Assembly: GCA_030278955.1 (NCBI GenBank)
Contig: JAOANR010000005.1
Span: 35,281,105-35,345,104, forward strand
Reading direction: 5' to 3'
Source: Hygrophila difformis
Taxonomy: Eukaryota; Streptophyta; Magnoliopsida; Lamiales; Acanthaceae
DNA length: 64,000 nucleotides
Position numbers and translations under genes: made by a program. Under the pieces are notes generated by a model. The model made no database searches and had not been told where the DNA came from. It saw only the letters and a list, made by a program, of their open reading frames with translations. This document shows positions 55,646-64,000 of the stretch, in pieces. The first letter of the stretch is position 1. The number at the start of each line of letters is the position of its first letter.

Positions 55646-56877
55646 TAAGCTAATCAACAGGGGAAGAAGGTCAAAACTGAGATACTGAGACAAAATTTAG
55701 TTGATTTCTCAAAAGGATCGAGATAAAAATTGAAAAAGAAAGAACAAAACTTTTTTTATAAAAACCATAACTGAAATTGAGGTATTTTTTCGAACACATT
55801 GAATACTGCCTAATTTCCTATATATATTTCATACATTAAGAAACCTAAATGTAAAAAGATATGAAATTCATTATCATTAACATCGGGAATTCCAAAATCT
55901 AACAAATCAAAACAAATTTGGACCGAAAACCAAATTGCTTAAAGCTCATTCAAGAATCCTTGAATCTGATGAAGACTATGTTATCAAGAGAAATAGTGGC
56001 AACATAAATTCATGGTAGTTTTTCTGAAGTGAAAAAAAAGGAAAAAAAGAAAAGTCATAAACTTAAAATTCAAGGTTATGAAGACTATTAAGTACTGTTT
56101 AATAATTTAGTGGCAGAATTGACTATCTAACCCAATATTTTAAATTTTAGAAAACATGTTTAGTACTATTATTCAAATTAAAGTCAGGGGAGGAACGGAT
56201 TATCATTGATCATTGATAGAAGAATTAATAAAAATAATAACTGAAAAAAGAATAAAGATTCATTCTTATTTAACTGATCAATTGAACACTGTAAAAATAA
56301 TTTGGTAAAACTGATGTAGATAATGTAAAATTACACTAACATTATGTAACTTAATGAATACAAAATCACTATTATGTTCATAAGTATTTGTATTTGAGAA
56401 ATAAGAGAAATAAAGACAATATATATATACATATATATATATATTCATAATCGTACTACTATTTGTGTTCATATGAAAGATGGAAGAAACTTATCTAGAA
56501 CAATTGTTAACAAAATTTTAAAAGCCAAACTAAATTAAAACTTAGCCATATGTGAATGCAATTCACCCAATTTAACTGTCAATCCTTGAGCATGGGGAAT
56601 ATGTTAATTGTTAATATCAAAATTATAATTATATTGATACTTATAATTTTAAAAATTCAATAATTATTTTATTTATATTATTTAGTTTATTAAAACTATT
56701 TTTATGTTAATAATTATATTTAAAAATTAAAATATGATTTTATTTTTATAACGGATTTTAGTTTCTTATTAAATATATATAGTTTAATAAATTAACAGAA
56801 TTATAGTTATTATTAATTAATTTTTTAATTTATTATATTGATGGAGGTTAATATTTCAAACTCAAATTTTTATATAA
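55646..56877. other. AT-rich intergenic DNA
   Basis: No gene. (AT)n runs near 56420-56445. Confidence 0.4.
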
Positions 56878-56907
56878 CTAGATTTTTTCGCCCGCTACGC
56901 AAGGGCG
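56878..56907 (-). mobile_element. Helitron-type 3' end
   Basis: CTAG at 56878-56881 preceded by A, and CGCCC/GGGCG pairing at 56889-56907 around GCTACGCAA. It resembles the ends at 18768 and 55190; no 5' end is identified. Confidence 0.5.
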
Positions 56908-57946
56908 AGTTTTTCTAACTTTTTTAGTAAATGAAATTAAGAATTTTTATGGCATTGTTATACTTAAAAGTGTTTAGGTATCCTCGTTTATAGCATACAA
57001 AAGTTCAAACAACTTACTTCTTAGATCTATAATTTTTTTTTTAAAAAATACTCCAAATAAGATAACGGCAGAGAAACACTTTCTACAGGTTCAAGTAATA
57101 TATATAAAAATGAGAAGGATGAGATCCACATAAACATGTATGGATGTGAACTCTTTTCGAATACCTTTCATTACAATTCAGTCTAGCTCCAAGATAAAAA
57201 GTTACTGAGGGCAATCAACAATCATTGCAAATCAAATAACGAAAGTGAGTCCCTTTTAAGTTAAAAATATGTATTCCTCTTAATTTTATTTTCTCATGGT
57301 CAACAAAAATATGAATGGAACCATTATAGAGCTCTGAACGATCTCTTCAATATCTCAAAGCAAAAGTACAGTGATATTACATATGAAATTGCAGTTCGGA
57401 TGGTTGAAATTTATAACAAATGAGTGTATGATGTATTGTGCGGTGAGGGTGTTCACAAAAGATATCATTCTATCATTTATTAAGATCTAAAACCTTCAGG
57501 CATGTTGTTGCTTGTTGTGGGGGTATTTGATTATCCCTCCCTAGTCTATAATGTGAAGTCCCTAGTGTTTAAGTGTGATCTTTTCTCTATAATTATAATT
57601 TTGTAATTTTTTTCCGATTCAAATTTCAACCCAATGTACAATAGACTACCTAGCTCCCCTGCATATTTAGTGTCACTTTTTATTAAAATAAATAAATATG
57701 CACAACATCACCGAGAAATGTAGAAATCAAGGAAAACCTAAGGAGTTAGCTTAAGATGTCATTCAGAACAGTTATGGTGCTAAGTTCAAAAGTAATCCAG
57801 TTCAGAAATTATCCAATCAGAATAGTAAAAAAAAAACAATCATCAAATCATCATAGTTCAAAAATATTCATCCACAAATATTGTTCAGAAGTAACCAGAA
57901 TTCAGAATATCGTTACCAAAATGTCATAAATACCAGTTTCTATCAG
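56908..57946. other. intergenic DNA / copia 3' remnant
   Basis: No ORF. The right part (about 57700-57946) probably belongs to the 3' non-coding region of the minus-strand copia element, since a TTCTGAACTG motif appears in both. I could not find its LTR, so it is probably truncated. Confidence 0.4.
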
Positions 57947-59448
57947 TCAGAACCAAGCATCAACGCCAAATCTCCCCCATGATGGATCATCATTCTTCAT
58001 CATCAAGAGTGAGGTCCTCGTCCTCAACCTGCATACAAATTCATCAAAAGAGAATGGAAGCATATGAAGAATTTTGAGATTCTCCCTTTTTAAAGCCATT
58101 GCTTCCTGGCTCCAGGTAGTTAGCCTCTCATTCTGACGAAGGATTCTGAGCCTCAGCTGGTGTACAAGATCAAGTCCAGTCAGGGGAGGTCCATTCTTAA
58201 AGTCGTTTTGCATATCCATCAGGTTTGGAGGTGGTTTGTACTCCCCCAGAGCAACCATATGCCTGTGTTAGATTTTCACACCAATGGATAGGAGAAATTC
58301 AGTGATGAGCGCGGGATAAGGGTAGTTTGACCGTCTTTTTAATTATCCCAGAGGTATAGCCTAGCATTTCTTTGAGAAGAAAATAGCCAAAGTTCATTAG
58401 ACCCATATTCTTATCAACACAAAGGATTAGTTTACCCATATACAAGCTAACTTGAGACTGGTTCTTCATTGGCAGGACGTTGGCACTACAGAATTGGTAA
58501 AGACAATAGAACTTTAATGTAAGCCGAATGACACTGAATTTGTTGCGGCCAAAGTCCTTCACTTTCTGGTTAGAAATGGCAAGTGCAACAGTTTGGATAT
58601 CCTCAGGCAGTAGATCAAGATAGTCACTTATATCGTCGCTTGGGGGCAGCTTTAACAACTTCAGAATCACAGTAGGAGTCAGATCATGAAATTTTCCACG
58701 TATGTAAATCTTACCGAACTAGGCTGAATTTGGATTGAGGATCTCATGATGTAAGTTTGCATAGAACTCTTGAACATGAGTAGGTGAGTATTGCGTGAGA
58801 CCCTTAGCCCAGTGAAGTAAATGCGTCTCCTGCAAGTGATCCGTGAATCCCAAAACATCATAGTGGTCGTGTTTGAAGATTTCCTCAGGCTTGAACTCTC
58901 TGCCTTTGAGAACTTCATTTGGAAAAGCCTGCATCATTTGAGTGAATTACTTTTTGCTGTGGGCGTCTTCTACTTTCAGAATAGCAAGGGCCTTTCGTGG
59001 TTTCTTCGAAGTCGTGGCTACTGGTGGCTGAGGAGTGGGCTCCTTTCACTTTCTGGTGGATTTCCTCCATGGTTGAGGAGTTGTTTCAACAGCAGTAGAA
59101 CCTCCAGTTTGTTGTGAAGCAGTTACATCAGCAAGTTCCTCTTGACTCATGCCGTGAAAGCCTTGGTTTTGGACGGGGAAAGAGGTGGAATGTTGTGCTC
59201 GGCATTGATTTCACGAACAACTTCATCAATTAGGGATGGGTCAATAGTGATTTCTGGATTAGGGTTAGGAGGGTTTTGGGGTTCAGTTTCAGTGGGCGGT
59301 TGATCGACAGTTTGGGCTGCAGAGGCAGTGAGATAGAGAACAGGGGTAGAACGGAAATAGGTCGGGCATATATTGATGATCCAGACGGCGAGCTTGTAAA
59401 GGAGGAAGTGGCGGAGTGAGGAGCATCGGGGTTGGAGGGAGAAGCCAT
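57947..59448 (-). pseudogene. copia ORF3, putative plant transposon protein domain
   Basis: It begins at ATG 59448 (MASPSNPDAPHSATSS), a Ser/Pro-rich start like the left copy. The conserved part follows: FKPEEIFKHDHYDVLGF near 58880, LHWAKGLTQYSPTHVQEFYANL, then the IQTVALAISNQKVKDFG and KFYCLYQFCSANVLPM segments and MLGYTSGIIKKTVKLP. It ends near 57947, close after a short purine tract (CATGGGGGAGA). Frame changes or stops lie near 59230, 58937, 58719-58670 and 58299-58258. The polypurine-like tract matches that after ORF3 in the left element (near 3974). Confidence 0.75.
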
Positions 59449-59781
59449 TTTTCGAATTTCTACAAATCTTAACTAGAGAAATGGGTTACGGAAAGTTTAA
59501 AGTAAAATGGAGAGTAATGAGAACTTTAATGGACAGGGGTAGCCGGAACTTGAAGAGCGTGCGACAGTTTCAAGATGTGGGCGACGTGACTCATGATGGG
59601 GTGCAGCGGTTGCAGAGCTGCAGTGAAGTCACCTCGGCTGCCGCGCACAATGATGATGTTCCGGATTAAGTTCTCTCCATTTGGGCTTAATTTGGGCCTG
59701 CAAAAGATACTTATGCACGAGAAATAGTCAGGCCCGAGTTTATGAGCAATTAATTGTGGTAAGAGAGGCCCAAAGTGCTTC
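59449..59781 (-). other. spacer between copia pol and ORF3
   Basis: No open frame on the minus strand. The last residues of pol are replaced here, so pol is truncated by about 25 codons compared with the left copy. Confidence 0.45.
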
Positions 59782-62700
59782 TTAGGCTGCTCTTTGCTCC
59801 GACGACGCTATATGTTCAATCTTGCAAATGTTATCCTCAACAAGATCTCGAATAAAATGATAGCGAATATCGATATGCTTGCTCCTACTATGTAAAATAG
59901 GATTTTTAGAGATATTGATTGCACTAGTATTATCACAGAAAAACTAAAAAATTATCCTTATGAATACCGTAGTCATCTAGTAGTTGTTTCATCCAAAGAA
60001 GCTGTGAGCAGCAACATGTGGCAGCAATGTATTCTGCCTCGGCGGTTGATAGAGCTACGATGTTCTGCTTTCTGGAATACCAGCTTACGAGATTGTTTCC
60101 CAAGTAGAAGCAGCCTCCAGTGCTATATCTCCTGTCATCGCAACAACCTGCCCAGTCAGCATCTATGAATCCAATTAAGTCAAGTGATGACCTTTTAGAG
60201 AACCAGATTCCAATATTCAATGTCCCCTTAATATATCTCATGATCCGCTTTACTACCTTCATATGAGATTCCTTAGGATCGGATTGGAACCTTGCACATC
60301 CACCTACATTAAATGAAATATCTGGTCTTGATGCAGTGAGGTATAGTAAACTTCCAATCATGCTCTTATACGTCTTTTGATCCACTGATTTTTCATTCTT
60401 ATCCTTGCTCAGTTTCTCCTGTTGTCCTAGCGGAGTCCCGATTATCTTGGAATCATCCATGTCAAACTTTTTCAGCATGTTTCTAGCATACTTCTCTTGA
60501 CTTAGAAAAATACCATCATCCTCTTGATTAACCTGTAATCCCAAAAAATAGTGTAATTCATCCATTATTGACAACTCAAACTCTGATTACATAGCATCGA
60601 CAAATTCTTTTCTGAGTTTGGCTGAAGTCGATCCAAAAACAATATCGCCAACATATACTTGAGCAACAGTCAAGTGGTCGTCCTGACGCTTGATAAACAA
60701 CGTCTTGTCTATATTTCCTCTTTTGAAACCGTTGTCGACTAAATACTTTGGCAATCTTTCATACCAGGCCCTGGGTGCCTGTTTCAATCCATATAAAGCG
60801 CCTTTGACACGATAAACATGATTTGGATGCTTCGGATCTTCAAATCCAATCGGTTGTGCTACATAGATCTCTTACTTGATTTTGCCATTGAAGAAGGCTG
60901 TCTTTATGTCCATCTGGTACAACTTCAAGTTCATAGAACATGCCAATGCAAGCAATATCTAAAGGCCTCCCTCCTTGCCACGGGGGCAAACGTTTCACCG
61001 TAGTCCAAACCTTCAATCTGTGTGTATCCTTGTGCTATGAGTCGTACCTTATTCCTTATCACGTTCCCTTTCTCATCTGTCTTATTCCTGTAGACTCATT
61101 TGGTTCCAATAATGTTGGCGTTCTGGGGTGGTTCTATCAACTCCCAGACTGCGTTCCTTTCGAATTGAAGTAGCTCGTATTGCATAGCAGCAATCCAATA
61201 CTCATCTTTCAATGCCTCAAAAGTGTTCTTTGGTTCAACCATAGAGACAAAACAATTGAAACTGGCTAGATCCTTGAAATTGATCTCTTCATGTCTGGTC
61301 TGTCTCTGTCCTTGTGGATCTCCAATAATATCCTGAGTTGAGTGATGCTTATGCACTCTAGATCCTTTTCTATTTTTCTGTACTTCAGTAGGTAGTTCTG
61401 CCATAGTCTCGGCTACAGAGTCTGTATCAGCTTCCTTATCTAGTACATCAGAACTGACTTGTTCTTCCTAATTAACAGTCTAGCTACATCATTAGTATTC
61501 TCATGATTGTGATTAGGAGGTAACTTATCATCATCTACCTGTTATCTAAAGGATCAAGATCTTCAAAGAGAACATTAGTAGATTCTATAACCTTTTCATC
61601 ACAAGTAAGATAGACACGATATGCCTTAGAATTGTTAGAATAACCAATGAATATCCATCCGCGGATTTATAATCAAATTTATGCAATTGATTTCTATCTT
61701 TCAAAACATAGCATTTGCAACAAAAAAATATGGAAATATTTTACCGTGGAAGTTTTACCGTTTCAAAGTTGGTGGGGAGTGCAATTAGAGTGTGGCCTCA
61801 ACAACACTCTGTTGATAATGTGACAGGAAGTATTAGTAACTTCTGCCCAAAAACTTTTGCTCATGGAAATGGTGTGAAGCATCGATCTTGTCATCTCTTG
61901 TAAAGTTCGGTTCTTTCTTTGGGCAACACCATTTTGCGCTGTGGTATTTTGGGAGCTGAGTACTCATGGGTAATTTCATTGTCGTCGCAGTATCGTTCGA
62001 ACGACTGGTTCTGAATTTCTTGCCATGATCGGTTCGGATTTGTGAAATGTTCCTTTGCTTCTCATTCATGTGTCTCTTGCTCAGAGCCTTAAAGTGCTCA
62101 AAATTCTCATATTTTGACCTAAGAAAGAAAAACCCAACAATATCTAGAGAAATCATCAACACATACTAGAATATACCTTTTACCATTTAAGCTCTCCACT
62201 TCGGTTGGACCCATAAGATCCATGTGTATCAGGTCGAGGCATTCTTTTGTTTTGATCTCATCAGTCTTCTTATGTCTTGATCTGGTTTGCTTCCCTTTGG
62301 CGCAATCTCTGCAGATGGTTTGGTCGTTCTTCTATAGTTGAGGCAACCCGTGAACAGCATTCGAGTTACTCAACTTATGCAGTGTCTGAAATTAAGGTGT
62401 CCGAGTCTCTTGTGCCATAGAGTAGTTTGATCATCTCTGGTCAGTAGAATCTGTGAGATGTGATCCTTCAAGATGTAACAATTATTCTTGCTACGGCCTC
62501 CCATCATGATACAATCCTTTTGTTCATTATATACTATGTACCCGTCTTTAGTAAACTTAACCACTAGATCTTCATCACAGAGTCGACTAATAGAGATAAG
62601 GTTAGTAGTAAGACCATTCACATAGTAAATTCTAGAGAATTTAGAGAGAATATCGTCCTTAGATTTACCATAACTTGTAATTTTGCTTCTAATACAATCA

Positions 62701-62891
62701 CCATACATGACAACTCCACAATCTTTCTCAACAAAGTCCACTAAGACGTCTTTTCTCCCCGTCATATGCCTTGAACAACCCGAATCAAAATACCATCTGT
62801 CGTTTCGATGATATTCCTGCAACGAAATAACTACAAGGCATGTAGAATCTTCATTATCATTTTTGTTTTCAGGTACCCATACCTCATGCAT
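59782..62891 (-). pseudogene. pol: copia protease, integrase, RT and RNase H
   Basis: From the right: protease (RWYFDSGCSRHMTG, near 62790), gag-pre-integrase (LWHKRLGHLNFRHC, near 62400), integrase (IRTDHGKKF near 62020, then out of frame), RT (NAVWELIEPPQNANIIGTK near 61120; [11 protein letters not shown] near 60770), and RNase H (STAEAEYIAATCC near 60030, CDNTSAINISKNP near 59915). The RT catalytic box reads YVGD instead of YVDD (near 60650), a loss of a catalytic aspartate. Stops or shifts near 62370, 61833, 61404-61480, 61096, 60787-60820, 60587 and 59940. The tail ends early at 59782. Confidence 0.9.
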
Positions 62892-64000
62892 TTTAAATTT
62901 CTTTCAAAGTTCTTGGTCAGGCCATATGACTGGTCTTCCGTTCATGAGATCTCTTAGGATGCGCATGCATGTTTCAGTGGTGTGTCCGGGTAAAATACAG
63001 TACAGGCAGTCCTTCTGTCGTTTGGATGATGATTCAACTATCTTCTCAGTGGTGCATCAGTAGTTGAAGTCAGGAAGCCTCCACTTGTAAACTTTGTTTT
63101 GCTCGGGGTGCTTTGCTTCTCATAGCCTAAACCTGTTTGATCACGACACGTTTTCCCATAGAAGGAACTACATCAAGTTGATTTTAACCTTTAGATACCT
63201 TTTGAAGTTCATTGTTCTTTGACTTGAGATCATCAAACTCTTTCTCCATGTCATGGATTTTGCCTTTAAGAGTGTTGTTCTCCTTTTGCATGTCCTCATT
63301 TTTCTCAACTTCAAGGCCATAAGCAATCCCGACGTCTGCCAGTTGTCCTAACAACTTCTTGTTTTCCTGAACAGCAATCTCGAAATCCTCTTTGAGCTCA
63401 TTGTAGTCAGCAAGTATTTGATCATATTCATTACCGCTCTCACCTGAATCCGAAACATCATTGTTAAGTAAAAACATATTGACTTGACAATACCTTCTAT
63501 AGTAGGGCTTGCATCTTTTAAAGTGAATGCAACAACTTCATCAGATTCCGAGATTTGTGCTTCTGTGGTTCCTTCATCGTCACGATCACTTAGAGTTGCT
63601 TGCAGTGCCTTCTTTTCTTTCATTTCCTTTCTTTTGGCTGTGGTACATTCAGATCGAACATGTCCTCTGCCTCCACATTCATAGAAAATCACCGAGGCAA
63701 ATTTGTCCGGCTTGTCATAGTCCTTCTTCTTGTTGTTAAAACGATCAGCTTTGCTGCTATCCTTTCTTTTGAAATCCCTGCGAGATTGTTTGTCCGTCGT
63801 CTGAACGTCATAGAAACTACGACCTTGTTGTTTGTTGAACTGTTTAGCACGTCTGTCTTGCAACACCTTTGCCACTATTCTGGAAATGTATTATACACCA
63901 TCTTCAGAAGAGTTTCCAGATTCTTCTTCCACATTGAGAGCAATATTCCTTGATGATTCTTCTTCAAGGTTGTTCATTTTAAAGGTTTGAAGAATTCCAA
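62892..64000 (-). pseudogene. gag: copia gag, zinc knuckle region
   Basis: Gag coding to the window edge with an internal stop near 63890 and a frameshift near 63480. The first zinc knuckle reads FYECGGRGHVRSEC near 63670, lacking its first cysteine. A coiled-coil region follows (NELKEDFEIAVQENKKLLGQL, EKEFDDLKSKNNELQKV, 63184-63477). A second, complete CCHC knuckle (CLYCILPGHTTETC) lies near 62970-63010. Confidence 0.82.

Larger units (their letters stand above)
57947..64000 (-). mobile_element. SIRE-like Ty1/copia retrotransposon, second copy
   Basis: On the minus strand, from the right edge: gag with zinc knuckles, protease, integrase, RT, RNase H, spacer, ORF3. Order and protein similarity match the left element, including the extra ORF. 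It is related, not identical, and has many lesions. The 5' LTR lies beyond the window and no 3' LTR is recognised. Confidence 0.9.

Overview
The window is plant nuclear DNA, probably from a eudicot. The signs are plant Ty1/copia and Ty3/gypsy lineages, plant L1 LINEs, Stowaway-type MITEs with CTCCCTCCGT ends, Helitron ends with CTAG, and a plant mobile domain (PMD) gene. I found no ordinary host gene, rRNA gene, tRNA gene or CRISPR array. Almost everything that can be read is transposable element, much of it nested, with AT-rich sequence between. Many boundaries are fixed at base level because target site duplications (TSDs) are visible.

Layout. 1-4986: 3' half of a decayed SIRE-like copia element on + (integrase end, RT, RNase H, an extra ORF3, 3' LTR). 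5338-5800: truncated LINE tail. 5864-18454: complete, very young Tat-type gypsy element on - (12.6 kb; two 660-bp LTRs with about 4 differences; TSD AATAT). It carries gag-protease and RT/RNaseH/integrase on - and, on the opposite strand, an intron-containing PMD/coiled-coil gene and a second small transcription-unit-like segment. 18768-26673: non-autonomous Helitron on - containing MITEs, a LINE tail, about 0.6-kb tandem arrays and, near its 5' end, two tandem copies of a 41-residue ORF. 27163-34394: MITEs, a TGTCGCTGAAT minisatellite, a long fold-back palindrome containing tRNA-derived SINE sequence, further SINEs and a hAT MITE. 34866-39253: a MITE split by a 4.1-kb gag-only LTR element (TR-GAG type) with a GGCGGC-rich internal domain. 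39727-54568: a near full-length L1 LINE on -, split by an 8.2-kb CRM-like gypsy element on + at 43085-51259. 55190-57946: two Helitron-type 3' ends, one MITE and AT-rich sequence. 57947-64000: a second SIRE-like copia element on -, also with ORF3, heavily decayed.

Order of insertion. LTR pairs compared by eye differ by about 0.6% (Tat), about 2% (CRM-like) and about 4% (TR-GAG), so the Tat element is youngest. The CRM-like element landed in an existing LINE, the TR-GAG in an existing MITE, and MITEs and a LINE tail in the Helitron. The Tat and TR-GAG elements share an identical 18-nt primer-binding site and a similar polypurine tract, so one could supply functions for the other (inference).

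The most interesting parts are the antisense spliced PMD gene inside the young Tat element, its second antisense unit (TATA box, 92-codon ORF, AATAAA), the duplicated 41-residue ORF in the Helitron, and the hairpin-rich minisatellite inside the CRM-like LTRs directly after a pol frame that runs on into the LTR.
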